DNA from: an uncultured Phascolarctobacterium sp.
GTDB lineage: Bacteria; Bacillota; Negativicutes; Acidaminococcales; Acidaminococcaceae
Direction: 5' to 3'
Assembly: GCF_934190775.1 (NCBI RefSeq)
Contig: NZ_CAKPTG010000021.1
Coordinates: 1 to 44,698 of the forward strand
Length of the DNA: 44,698 bases
The translations under genes and the position numbers were made by a program. This document shows, in pieces, positions 6,979 to 16,171 of this stretch (positions are counted from its first letter, which is position 1; every line of letters starts with the position of its first letter). The notes beneath the pieces are model-generated. The model saw nothing but the letters and a program-made list of their open reading frames with translations, did no database searches and was not told where the DNA came from.

Positions 6979-9900
6979 ATGTTTAAACCGGTTCCAGTAG
7001 GTGATAGGACTCGGTATAGTTATGCGAGAATCAATGAAATTCTGGCTATGCCGCATTTGATTGATATCCAGAGAAAGTCCTATGAGTGGTTCATTCAGAA
7101 GGGCCTCATGGAGATTCTGCATGACATTTCTCCTATTAAAGACTTTGCAGGCAATCTGGAGCTTTACTTCGAAAGCTTTGAATTAGGAGCTCCTAAATAT
7201 AGCGTTGAAGAGTGCAAGGAGAGAGATGAGTCTTATTCTGCACCTATGAACGTAAAAGCTCGTCTCGTTTTCAAAGGTGAACTTGACGAGATGAAAGAAT
7301 CCTCTGTGTTTATGGGTGACTTCCCGCTGATGACTGATACCGGTACCTTTGTTATCAATGGTGCTGAACGTGTTATAGTCAGCCAGCTGGTGCGTTCTCC
7401 TGGCGTTTACTATAGTGTAACTATGGATCCGAGCGGCAAAAAGATTTATGGTACTACCGTAATTCCTAACCGTGGCGCTTGGATTGAATATGAAACTGAT
7501 ATCAATGATATCATCTCTGCTCGTGTAGACCGTACCCGTAAGGTTCCGGCAACAGTGCTGCTGCGTGCTTTAGGCTTATCCTCTAATGATGAGATCCTGG
7601 CTTGCTTCGGCAATCATCCTGCATTGCTGGCTACCCTGGAGAAGGATACCACTACCAACAGAGATGAGGCAATGCTGGAGCTTTACAGAAAGCTGCGTCC
7701 CGGCGAGCCTGTTATCCTGGAAAATGCTGTACAGCTGATCGAGAATACCTTCTTCGACAGCAAGCGTTACGATTTGGCTAATGTTGGCCGTTATAAGCTC
7801 AACAAGAAGCTTGGCTGGCGCAACCGTTTGAGCGGTACTGTACTGGCTGAACCTATTGTTAATGAAGAAACTGGTGAAATCATCCTGCCGGAAGGCACTA
7901 AGATGACCGACGAAAATCTGGATAAGATTGAAGAGAGCGGTGTCTACAGTGAACGTGGCCTGCGTGCTGTTAAGGTTAAAAATCATGAAGCAGATATGCT
8001 GCTGATGTTTACCACTGGCATTGATGCAAAACTGCATACAGTTACCCAAGAGGATGTATTTACCTCCTTTAACTATCTGCTGAACCTGATGGATGGCCAT
8101 GGTACCGGCGATGATATTGACCATCTGGGCAACCGTCGTGTACGTTGCGTTGGCGAATTGCTGCAAAACCAGTTCCGTATCGGCTTGTCCCGTATGGAAC
8201 GCGTTGTTAAAGAACGCATGACAATTCAGGACAATGAGGCTATTACTCCGCAGGCACTGATTAACATCCGTCCTGTAGTTGCTGCTATTAAGGAATTCTT
8301 CGGCAGCAGCCAGCTGTCCCAGTTTATGGACCAGAACAACCCGCTGGCAGAGCTGACTCATAAACGTCGTCTGTCTGCCCTTGGCCCTGGCGGTCTGTCC
8401 CGTGAGCGTGCAGGCTACGAAGTCCGCGACGTACACAACTCCCACTATGGCCGTATGTGTCCTATCGAGACGCCTGAAGGTCCTAACATCGGTTTGATCG
8501 GTTCCTTGTCTACCTATGCTGTTATCAATGAATACGGCTTCATGGAAACCCCGTACCGTGTTGTTGATAAAGCAAATAAACGTGTAACTGAAGAAATCAG
8601 ATACATGACTGCTGATGAAGAAGATAAATATATCGTAGCACAGGCCAACGAACCGTTGGATGATGATGGCTACTTTATGGGCGAGCGTGTAACTGCCCGT
8701 GCTAAGGATGATGTCCTGTCTATTACTCCTGATAAAGTAGACCTGATGGACGTTTCTCCTAAACAGGTAGTATCTATCGCAACTGCACTGATTCCGTTCT
8801 TGGAAAACGATGACGCTAACCGTGCTCTGATGGGTGCGAACATGCAGCGTCAGGCTGTACCTCTGCTTTGTACTCAGGCTCCGATTATCGGTACCGGTAT
8901 GGAATACAAGGTTGCTTCTGACTCCGGTGTCTGCGTCCTGGCTAAACGTGCCGGCGAGGTTATCCGCGTAGTAGGCAACGAAATCCGTGTACGTGCTGAA
9001 AATGGCGAGGTAGATGTATATCCGCTGCTGAAATTCAAACGTTCTAACCAAGGTACCTGCGTTAACCAGCGTCCTATCGTCTTCAAAGGCGACAAGGTTG
9101 TTGAAAAGCAGATTCTGGCAGATGGTCCGGCTACCGATCACGGCGAGCTGGCTTTAGGCCACAACGTTATCGTTGCTTATATGCCTTGGGAAGGCTATAA
9201 CTACGAGGATGCTGTTCTGCTGAACGAAGACCTGGTAAAGGCTGATATCTTTACTTCTATCCATATTGAAGAATATGACTGTGATGCCCGCGATACCAAG
9301 CTTGGTAAAGAGGAAATCACCCGCGAGATTCCTAACGTATCTGACGAAGCTCTGAAGGATCTGGACGAACGTGGCATTATCCGCATTGGTGCAGAAGTAC
9401 GTCCTGGCGATATTCTGGTAGGTAAGGTTACTCCGAAAGGCGAAACCGAGCTGACTGCTGAAGAACGTCTGCTGCGTGCTATCTTTGGTGAAAAAGCACG
9501 TGAGGTACGTGACAGCTCCCTGCGTGTACCGCACGGTGAAGCTGGTAAGATTGTCAGCGTTAAGGTATTCAGCCGTGAAAACGGCGATGATCTGCCGCCG
9601 GGAGTAAACGAGCAGGTTCGTGTACATATTGCCCAAAAACGTAAGATCTCCGAAGGCGATAAGATGGCAGGTCGTCATGGTAACAAGGGTGTCGTTTCCC
9701 GCATCATGGCGCGCGAGGATATGCCGTTCCTGCCTACCGGCGAACCGGTACATATCGTACTGAATCCGCTGGGCGTACCTTCCCGTATGAACATCGGACA
9801 GGTACTTGAGAACCATCTGGGTTGGGCAGCACGTGCTTTGGGTATGGAAATTGATACCACTAACCTGGCAGCTAAGCTGAACGCAGTTGAAAAGACTGGC

Positions 9901-10791
9901 GCAGCAGAAGGTACTCCGGAATTTGAAGCAGCTTATAAGGAAGAGCTTGCTAATTCCGAAACCGCTAAGAAATTAGAGCATTACGGCTACGATTATGAAA
10001 AATATGGTATGCCGGAAACTGTTGAAATTGATAAATTCGGTGGCAAGAGCGTAAAAGCAGTACAGATTTCTGTACCTGTATTCGACGGTGCGCATGAGCA
10101 GGATATTGCTGATGCCCTAGAGCTTGCAGGCATTGATAAGACTGCTAAGACTACTCTGTATGATGGTCGTACCGGTGAGCCCTTCGATAACCCTGTTACC
10201 GTTGGTCTGACCTATTACCTCAAGCTTCACCATTTGGTTGATGATAAAATCCATGCACGCAGCACCGGCCCGTACTCCCTGGTTACCCAGCAGCCGTTGG
10301 GTGGTAAGGCACAGTTCGGCGGCCAGAGATTTGGTGAGATGGAAGTTTGGGCGCTGGAAGCATACGGCGCTGCTTACACCCTGCAGGAAATCCTGACTGT
10401 AAAGTCCGATGACGTTGTTGGACGTGTTAAGACCTACGAAGCAATCGTTAAAGGCGAGAATGTACCTGATCCTGGCATTCCTGAATCCTTCAAGGTACTT
10501 GTTAAGGAGCTGCAGTCTATCGGCCTGGATATCAAGGTTCTCAACGAGGACGAGGAAGAGGTTTCCCTGCGTGACGATGATGATGAAGATATCGCAACCA
10601 CCGCTCGCGAAATGGACATGGATATCAGCGGCCAGGTAATTGAAAATGCACCTGAAAAGCCTGTTGATGATTATGCTGATAATGACGCTACCGAGGATGT
10701 AAGTGACTCCGGGGACATCATTGCTGATATGGGTAATTTCACAATTACCGATAATCCCGACGGTGACTTAAATGATCCGGATAATATGTAA
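6979..10791 (+). CDS. rpoB: DNA-directed RNA polymerase subunit beta
   Basis: This 1270-residue protein is the beta subunit of RNA polymerase. The rifampicin pocket is wild type in appearance (S-Q-L-S-Q-F-M-D-Q-N-N-P-L-A-E-L-T-H-K-R followed by R-L-S-A-L-G-P-G-G), so no resistance substitution is seen at the usual Gln, Asp, His and Ser positions. The conserved G-R-H-G-N-K-G-V-V-S motif and the C-terminal G-G-K-A-Q-F-G-G-Q-R-F-G-E-M-E-V-W-A-L are present. The C-terminus carries an unusually long acidic tail (roughly the last 85 residues, rich in Asp/Glu). ATG 6979 is chosen because GGGGTGAGG precedes it and the product then begins with M-F-K-P-V-P. rpoC follows after 20 bases. Unusually, iadA and not rplL lies upstream. 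Confidence 0.98.
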   Translation: MFKPVPVGDRTRYSYARINEILAMPHLIDIQRKSYEWFIQKGLMEILHDISPIKDFAGNLELYFESFELGAPKYSVEECKERDESYSAPMNVKARLVFKGELDEMKESSVFMGDFPLMTDTGTFVINGAERVIVSQLVRSPGVYYSVTMDPSGKKIYGTTVIPNRGAWIEYETDINDIISARVDRTRKVPATVLLRALGLSSNDEILACFGNHPALLATLEKDTTTNRDEAMLELYRKLRPGEPVILENAVQLIENTFFDSKRYDLANVGRYKLNKKLGWRNRLSGTVLAEPIVNEETGEIILPEGTKMTDENLDKIEESGVYSERGLRAVKVKNHEADMLLMFTTGIDAKLHTVTQEDVFTSFNYLLNLMDGHGTGDDIDHLGNRRVRCVGELLQNQFRIGLSRMERVVKERMTIQDNEAITPQALINIRPVVAAIKEFFGSSQLSQFMDQNNPLAELTHKRRLSALGPGGLSRERAGYEVRDVHNSHYGRMCPIETPEGPNIGLIGSLSTYAVINEYGFMETPYRVVDKANKRVTEEIRYMTADEEDKYIVAQANEPLDDDGYFMGERVTARAKDDVLSITPDKVDLMDVSPKQVVSIATALIPFLENDDANRALMGANMQRQAVPLLCTQAPIIGTGMEYKVASDSGVCVLAKRAGEVIRVVGNEIRVRAENGEVDVYPLLKFKRSNQGTCVNQRPIVFKGDKVVEKQILADGPATDHGELALGHNVIVAYMPWEGYNYEDAVLLNEDLVKADIFTSIHIEEYDCDARDTKLGKEEITREIPNVSDEALKDLDERGIIRIGAEVRPGDILVGKVTPKGETELTAEERLLRAIFGEKAREVRDSSLRVPHGEAGKIVSVKVFSRENGDDLPPGVNEQVRVHIAQKRKISEGDKMAGRHGNKGVVSRIMAREDMPFLPTGEPVHIVLNPLGVPSRMNIGQVLENHLGWAARALGMEIDTTNLAAKLNAVEKTGAAEGTPEFEAAYKEELANSETAKKLEHYGYDYEKYGMPETVEIDKFGGKSVKAVQISVPVFDGAHEQDIADALELAGIDKTAKTTLYDGRTGEPFDNPVTVGLTYYLKLHHLVDDKIHARSTGPYSLVTQQPLGGKAQFGGQRFGEMEVWALEAYGAAYTLQEILTVKSDDVVGRVKTYEAIVKGENVPDPGIPESFKVLVKELQSIGLDIKVLNEDEEEVSLRDDDDEDIATTAREMDMDISGQVIENAPEKPVDDYADNDATEDVSDSGDIIADMGNFTITDNPDGDLNDPDNM

Positions 10792-10811
10792 GAGAAGGGA
10801 GCGAATGATTC

Positions 10812-13800
10812 TTGATCGACGTAAATAATTTTGTGTCTATGCGTATCGGTTTGGCCTCTCCTGACCAGATTAGAGCCTGGTCTTACGGTGAGGTAAAAAA
10901 ACCCGAAACCATCAATTATAGAACCCTGAAGCCGGAACGAGATGGCCTGTTCTGCGAAAGAATCTTTGGCCCTACTAAGGATTGGGAGTGTCATTGCGGC
11001 AAATATAAACGCATCCGTTATAAGGGTATTGTCTGCGATAAGTGCGGCGTTGAAGTAACCCGCAGCAAGGTTCGTCGTGACCGTATGGGCCACATTGAGC
11101 TGGCTGCGCCGGTTTCCCACATCTGGTACTTCAAGGGTATCCCTAGCCGTATGGGCTTGATGCTGGACATTTCTCCGAAAAGCCTGGAGCAGGTTCTGTA
11201 TTTTGCTAAATTCATCGTTCTTGATCCTGGTGAAGGCACTGACTTGGTTAAAGGTCAGCTGCTGACTGAGCCTGAGTATATGGAAAAGCGCGATAAATAT
11301 CCTGAAGCAGGTATCCGTGTAGGCATGGGTGCTCAGGCTATTAAAGAGCTGCTGCAAGCTATTGATCTGGAAGCTTTGACAGAGCAATTGCGCCATGATA
11401 TGAAGGAGCTGAGCGGTCAGCGTCGTGTACGCGCTATCCGTCGTCTGGAAGTTGCTGAAGCTTTCCTGAAATCCGGTAACCGTCCGGAATGGATGATTAT
11501 GGATGTAGTACCGGTTATTCCGCCTGAGCTGCGCCCGATGGTACAGCTGGACGGTGGCCGTTTTGCTACCTCCGATTTGAATGATTTATATCGCCGCGTT
11601 ATCAACCGTAACAACCGTTTGAACCGTTTACTGGAGCTGCATGCGCCTGATATCATTGTCCGCAATGAAAAACGTATGCTGCAGGAAGCAGTAGATGCTT
11701 TGATCGACAATGGTCGTCGCGGTCGTCCGGTTACCGGTCCTGGCAACCGCCCGCTGAAATCCTTGTCTGATATGCTCAAAGGTAAACAGGGCCGTTTCCG
11801 TCAGAACCTGTTAGGTAAACGTGTTGACTATTCCGGCCGTTCCGTAATCGTAGTAGGTCCTGAGCTGAAAATGCATCAGTGCGGCCTGCCGAAGGAAATG
11901 GCTTTGGAGCTGTTCAAACCCTTCGTTATGAAGCGTTTGGTAAACAGTGGTGAAGCAAGCAATATCAAGAGCGCTAAGCGCATGGTAGAGCGTGCTACCA
12001 ATGCAGTATGGGACGTTCTGGAAGAGGTAATCAAGGAGCATCCGGTACTGCTGAACCGTGCGCCGACTCTGCATAGACTGGGTATTCAGGCCTTCGAGCC
12101 TATCCTGTCTGAAGGCCGTGCTATTAAGCTGCATCCTCTGGTATGTACCGCTTATAACGCCGACTTCGACGGTGACCAGATGGCTGTCCATCTGCCGCTT
12201 TCCGTTGAGGCTCAGGCTGAAGCACGTATGCTGATGATGTCTGTAAACAATATTCTGGCACCGAAGGATGGCAAGCCTGTTGCTGTTCCTACCCAGGATA
12301 TGGTTTTGGGCTCCTACTATCTGACTATCGTCAAGACCAGCAAGGATGATCCGAACATCAAGGGTGAAGGCAACCGCTATAGCAGCGTGGACGAGGCTCA
12401 ACTGGCTTACTTCCACCAGGCTGTAGATCTGCAGGCAACCATTGAGGTTTATATTCCTAATAGCGAAATCTATGACGAAGAAAAGGGTGCAGCCGTTGGT
12501 GAAAGCGGTGTATCCCTGGTAGTTACAACTGTTGGTAACACTATTTTCAATGGCGAGCTGCCTCTGGAAATGCGTTACTATCATAAAGAAAAAGATCAGG
12601 TTGTTGAAAAGCATCTTGATGCTGAAGGCAACGTTGTGGAAGAAACCGTTGAGGTTGAACGTTGGCACCTTGGCAAGCTGATTGACAAAAAAGAATTGGG
12701 CAAACTCGTTGCTAAAGCTCATAAGCTGTACGGCAACCTGCGTACTGCCGAGATTCTGGATATTGTTAAGAAGATGGGTTACGATAATGCTTGTAAATCC
12801 GGTATTTCTATCGCAACCTCCGATATTCAGATTCCTGCTGAAAAAGAAGTTATTCTGGAAGCAACAGAGCATGAGGTTGATAAGGTTGAGCGTCTCTTCC
12901 GTCGTGGTTTGATGAGTGATGACGAACGTTATCGTAAGGTAATCGACCTTTGGAATGATGCAACCGATAAAGTTACCGAAAAGCTGATGAAATCCACCAT
13001 GAACAAGTTCAATCCTGTTTCCATGATGGCTGACTCCGGTGCCCGCGGTAACAAACAGCAGATTCGTCAGCTGGCTGGTATGCGTGGTTTGATGGCCGAT
13101 CCTTCCGGTCGTATCATTGACCGTCCTATCAAATCCAACTTCCGTGAAGGCCTGACCATTTTGGAATACTTCATTTCTTCTCATGGTGCTCGTAAAGGCT
13201 TGGCCGATACCGCTCTGCGTACTGCTGACTCCGGTTACCTGACTCGTCGTCTGGTTGACGTTGCACAGGACGTAATCGTACGTGAGGACGATTGCGATAT
13301 TGTAGGTATGAACCTGGTTAAGGAACGTAGCCGTCTGAGCAAGGCTGTTCTTGGTGCAAGCCAGAACAAAATCCGCGAAAAGGTTATGGGCCGCACCCTG
13401 GCATCCGGCGTACTTGACGCAGAAGGCAACCTGATTGCAGAAGCAGATACCAACATCACTGAAGAGCTTTTTGCTAAACTCAATGATGCTAAGATTGAAG
13501 AGATTAATCTCTATTCTGATGAAGATATGAATGGTGAGGACATTGAAACTGTCCGCATCAACATCAGCGATACCTTTGCACATAATGTGCTGAAGGAAGC
13601 TATGATGCATAACTTCAACAATAAAGAGGTAGCAGCTGATATTGTTAACGGTGCAGGCGAAGTGCTGGCACATACCGGCGACACCATGACTGAGGACATT
13701 ATCAACGCTATTCTGGCTGACGGTACTGTTAAGGAAATGCGTATCCGCAACAACGAAATTGCCGGCATTGAGGTTGAGGCAATTACCGAAGGCAAGAAAG

Positions 13801-14936
13801 AGAAAACTATCATTGAAACATTGCATGACCGTATCATTGGCCGTAACCTGGCTGAGGATATTCTGGATGAAAATGGTGAAATTCTCTATCATATCAATGA
13901 ATATGTTACTGAGCCTATGGCAGAACGCATCTGCCAGCTGCGTGAAAAGGTTAAGATTCGCAGCGTACTGACCTGTAAGGCTAAATTCGGCGTTTGCCGC
14001 AAGTGCTATGGCCGCAACCTGGCAACCGGCAAGAACGTTGATGTAGGTGAAGCAGTCGGCACTATCGCTGCACAGTCCATCGGTGAACCTGGTACTCAGC
14101 TGACCATGCGTACCTTCCATACCGGCGGTGTTGCAGGTGCTGATGATATTACCCAAGGTCTGCCGCGTGTCGAGGAACTGTTCGAAGCACGTAAGCCGAA
14201 GCATCCTGGTATTTTGTCCGAGGTTTCCGGTCACGTACATATTACCCAGGAAGGCAACAGCCGCAAGGTAACTGTAATGGCACTGGACGGCGAAAACCAG
14301 GAATATCAGATTCCTTATGGTGCTAAGCTGTCTGTTGTTGAGGGCGAGGAAATCGCTAAGGGCGACCGTCTGACTGAAGGTTCTCTTAACCCGCATGACG
14401 TACTGCGTATCAGCGGCGTTAAAGCTACCCAGAACTATCTGGTATCTCAGGTAGTTGGCGTTTATAAGTCTCAGGGCGTAGATATCAACAGTAAGCACAT
14501 CGAGGTTATGGTTCGTCAGATGATGCGCAAAATCCGCATCGAGGAATCCGGCGATACTACGATGCTGCCGGGTGAAGACGTTGATGTGGCAGAATTTGAA
14601 GATCAGAATACCGAGATGCTGGAAGCAGGCAAGGCTCCTGCAGAAGGCCGCGCTATTCTGCTTGGTATCACCAAAGCTTCTTTGGCTACCGATTCCTTCC
14701 TGTCCGCCGCTTCCTTCCAGGAAACCACTCGCGTGCTCACCGATGCCGCTATCAAAGGCAAGGTTGACCCGCTGCTGGGCCTGAAAGAAAACGTTATCAT
14801 TGGTAAGCTGATTCCTGCTGGTACTGGCATGAGCCGTTACCGTGATATCAAAGTAAAATATAATGTTCCGATGCCGGAAGTTCAAACTGTTGAAGCTACT
14901 GAAGCTGAAGCAGAGGAAACTACTGATAAGGAATAA
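10812..14936 (+). CDS. rpoC: DNA-directed RNA polymerase subunit beta'
   Basis: The 1374-residue beta' subunit carries the first zinc site (C-H-C-G ... C-D-K-C-G), the catalytic N-A-D-F-D-G-D-Q-M triad that binds magnesium, a second zinc site (C-K-A-K-F-G-V-C-R-K-C) and the trigger-loop region (G-T-Q-L-T-M-R-T-F-H-T-G-G). The start is TTG 10812, giving M-I-D-V-N-N-F, which matches the start of the Bacillus protein, also a TTG gene. It is about 175 residues longer than Bacillus RpoC (about 1199). Much of the excess is an internal duplication at about residues 850-1050, described separately. Co-transcribed with rpoB. Confidence 0.98.
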   Translation: MIDVNNFVSMRIGLASPDQIRAWSYGEVKKPETINYRTLKPERDGLFCERIFGPTKDWECHCGKYKRIRYKGIVCDKCGVEVTRSKVRRDRMGHIELAAPVSHIWYFKGIPSRMGLMLDISPKSLEQVLYFAKFIVLDPGEGTDLVKGQLLTEPEYMEKRDKYPEAGIRVGMGAQAIKELLQAIDLEALTEQLRHDMKELSGQRRVRAIRRLEVAEAFLKSGNRPEWMIMDVVPVIPPELRPMVQLDGGRFATSDLNDLYRRVINRNNRLNRLLELHAPDIIVRNEKRMLQEAVDALIDNGRRGRPVTGPGNRPLKSLSDMLKGKQGRFRQNLLGKRVDYSGRSVIVVGPELKMHQCGLPKEMALELFKPFVMKRLVNSGEASNIKSAKRMVERATNAVWDVLEEVIKEHPVLLNRAPTLHRLGIQAFEPILSEGRAIKLHPLVCTAYNADFDGDQMAVHLPLSVEAQAEARMLMMSVNNILAPKDGKPVAVPTQDMVLGSYYLTIVKTSKDDPNIKGEGNRYSSVDEAQLAYFHQAVDLQATIEVYIPNSEIYDEEKGAAVGESGVSLVVTTVGNTIFNGELPLEMRYYHKEKDQVVEKHLDAEGNVVEETVEVERWHLGKLIDKKELGKLVAKAHKLYGNLRTAEILDIVKKMGYDNACKSGISIATSDIQIPAEKEVILEATEHEVDKVERLFRRGLMSDDERYRKVIDLWNDATDKVTEKLMKSTMNKFNPVSMMADSGARGNKQQIRQLAGMRGLMADPSGRIIDRPIKSNFREGLTILEYFISSHGARKGLADTALRTADSGYLTRRLVDVAQDVIVREDDCDIVGMNLVKERSRLSKAVLGASQNKIREKVMGRTLASGVLDAEGNLIAEADTNITEELFAKLNDAKIEEINLYSDEDMNGEDIETVRINISDTFAHNVLKEAMMHNFNNKEVAADIVNGAGEVLAHTGDTMTEDIINAILADGTVKEMRIRNNEIAGIEVEAITEGKKEKTIIETLHDRIIGRNLAEDILDENGEILYHINEYVTEPMAERICQLREKVKIRSVLTCKAKFGVCRKCYGRNLATGKNVDVGEAVGTIAAQSIGEPGTQLTMRTFHTGGVAGADDITQGLPRVEELFEARKPKHPGILSEVSGHVHITQEGNSRKVTVMALDGENQEYQIPYGAKLSVVEGEEIAKGDRLTEGSLNPHDVLRISGVKATQNYLVSQVVGVYKSQGVDINSKHIEVMVRQMMRKIRIEESGDTTMLPGEDVDVAEFEDQNTEMLEAGKAPAEGRAILLGITKASLATDSFLSAASFQETTRVLTDAAIKGKVDPLLGLKENVIIGKLIPAGTGMSRYRDIKVKYNVPMPEVQTVEATEAEAEETTDKE
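13360..13974 (+). repeat. Triplicated module inside RpoC
   Basis: Three successive segments of RpoC share one pattern: a helix, then G-N-L-I-A-E..N-I-T-E-E-L-F-A-K-L, G-E-V-L-A-H..T-M-T-E-D-I-I-N-A-I-L and G-E-I-L-Y-H..Y-V-T-E-P-M-A-E-R-I, each ending in a short beta strand (I-E-E-I-N-L, V-K-E-M-R-I, V-K-I-R-S-V). Bacillus RpoC has only one such unit (G-E-I-L-V ... L-I-T-E-D-I) before the second zinc site. The first two units therefore look like diverged extra copies, about 60 residues each. Confidence 0.65.
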
Positions 14937-14949
14937 CGTATAAGCAAGT

Positions 14950-14981
14950 GCGCCTCAAAGCCTTAGGCTCTGAGGCGCTTT
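14950..14981 (+). terminator. Probable terminator after rpoC
   Basis: GCGCCTCA pairs with TGAGGCGC, followed only by TTTGCTCT. The weak T-tract suggests partial read-through into the next gene at 15004, for which I see no separate promoter. Confidence 0.6.
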
Positions 14982-15003
14982 GCTCTATGAGGAGAACGAT
15001 TTT

Positions 15004-15396
15004 ATGCTGATAAAAAAATTTCCTGTTCCCTGTCGCGTTGACTACGTGCCTTCTCCCTATGAGCCTGATGAGGATGGCGTGCAGGATGTTGGCTATTATA
15101 ACGGCAAGCTGAGCGATGGCCGCGCCTATCGCCTGGAATGCTGGCGTATGGACGATATGCTTATGCTGACAGTAATGTTTTCTGACCAGTGCCTGGAAGG
15201 CTACAGACGCGATGATATGCCGCTTTTGCTGGAGCTGGAAGGCATTGTAAGCTTTACCGGCACCAGCCGTAAGCTGCAGGCTACGCGTACTGAAGACGAC
15301 CGTGGGCAAGCTGTATGGGCCATTAATCTTATGCTGGCCAATAAAAAAGGCACGTATGCGGAAATTGTGCCGCCATTGAACAGATATATCATGTAA
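15004..15396 (+). CDS. Hypothetical protein, small, soluble
   Basis: This 130-residue protein is not recognised. It has no signal peptide and no membrane segment, and contains several charged and aromatic patches (R-V-D-Y-V-P-S-P-Y-E-P-D-E-D-G). The segment R-A-Y-R-L-E-C-W-R-M-D-D-M-L-M-L-T-V-M-F-S looks like alternating beta strands, so a small beta-rich fold is plausible. ATG 15004 has a good ribosome-binding site (ATGAGGAGAACG); the in-frame TTG at 14980 lies inside the rpoC terminator and is rejected. It sits between the rpoC terminator and its own strong terminator. Its position suggests a housekeeping role, but nothing in the sequence shows it. Confidence 0.75.
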   Translation: MLIKKFPVPCRVDYVPSPYEPDEDGVQDVGYYNGKLSDGRAYRLECWRMDDMLMLTVMFSDQCLEGYRRDDMPLLLELEGIVSFTGTSRKLQATRTEDDRGQAVWAINLMLANKKGTYAEIVPPLNRYIM

Positions 15397-15400
15397 GACA

Positions 15401-15438
15401 ATCGCTGCTGAAGGCAATGCCCTGGCAGCGATTTTTTT
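15401..15438 (+). terminator. Rho-independent terminator
   Basis: ATCGCTGC pairs with GCAGCGAT, followed by seven T residues. It ends the transcript of the 130-residue hypothetical gene. Confidence 0.88.
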
Positions 15439-15474
15439 CAGCTTAAATTAACTTTACCGGCCTATACTGCATTG

Positions 15475-15483
15475 TGGTACAAT
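15475..15483 (+). promoter_or_regulatory. Extended -10 promoter of the two-component operon
   Basis: TGGTACAAT is an extended -10 element ending 22 bases before the response-regulator ATG. A TTTACC at 15453-15458 would be a weak -35 with a long 19-base spacer. Confidence 0.45.
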
Positions 15484-15505
15484 AGCAGTAATGGAGGCGG
15501 AAGCA

Positions 15506-16171
15506 ATGAAGATTTTATTAGCTGAGGATGATATAAATTTAGGCAAGCTTTTAAGCATGCTGCTGAAAAAGCAAAACATAACAGTGAACTGGGTGCAGGA
15601 TGGCGAAGCGGCCTATGATGCGGTGTATGCCGACGGCTATGATGTGCTGGTGTTAGACTGGATGATGCCACGTTTGAGCGGTCTTGATCTGTGCAAGCGT
15701 CTGCGAGAGGAGGATTATCAGGGAAAAATATTGCTGCTGACGGCCAAGGATACGTTGGCGGATAAAGTACAAGGGTTAAACAGCGGTGCCGACGACTATC
15801 TGGTAAAGCCTTTCGAGCTGGAGGAGCTGGTGGCACGTCTGAACGCCCTTTGTCGCCGCCAGGGACAGTACAGCGCGGAAAAGCTGCGCTACGGTGCTTA
15901 TACGCTGGAAAGCTCTACCTATTGCCTGGCATACGGTGAGCGTCGTGTAGAGCTGCGACCGCGTGAATTTAAGCTGCTGGAGCTGCTTTTGCGCAACCGT
16001 GGGCAGGTTATGCCGCGTGCGGTGCTGCAGGACCGTATCTGGGGCATTGACAGCGATGTGACGGAGAACAATCTTGATGTGCATATCCGTCTGTTGCGTA
16101 AAAAAATTATGGAGCTGAACGGCGAAGAGCTGATAAAAACGATGCGGGGCGTGGGCTATTATGTGGAATAA
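15506..16171 (+). CDS. OmpR/PhoB-family response regulator
   Basis: This 221-residue protein has an N-terminal receiver domain with the acidic pair Asp8/Asp9, phospho-acceptor Asp51 (V-L-V-L-D-W-M-M-P), a conserved Thr (L-L-L-T-A-K-D) and Lys (L-V-K-P-F). A C-terminal winged-helix DNA-binding domain follows (about 125-220) with the R-P-R-E-F-K-L-L-E-L-L-L and T-M-R-G-V-G-Y-Y-V motifs. ATG 15506 is preferred over ATG 15491, because GGAGG at 15493-15497 then sits eight bases upstream. The gene overlaps the histidine kinase gene by 11 bases, so they are translationally coupled. Confidence 0.93.
   Translation: MKILLAEDDINLGKLLSMLLKKQNITVNWVQDGEAAYDAVYADGYDVLVLDWMMPRLSGLDLCKRLREEDYQGKILLLTAKDTLADKVQGLNSGADDYLVKPFELEELVARLNALCRRQGQYSAEKLRYGAYTLESSTYCLAYGERRVELRPREFKLLELLLRNRGQVMPRAVLQDRIWGIDSDVTENNLDVHIRLLRKKIMELNGEELIKTMRGVGYYVE

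Noticed and set aside
11811..14885. Open frame of 1024 codons on the minus strand opposite rpoC (and others of 521 and 564 codons opposite rpoB and ggt)
   Set aside because: These are shadows of highly codon-biased + strand genes. They have no ribosome-binding site, no recognisable domain and implausible composition; rpoC, rpoB and ggt are certain.
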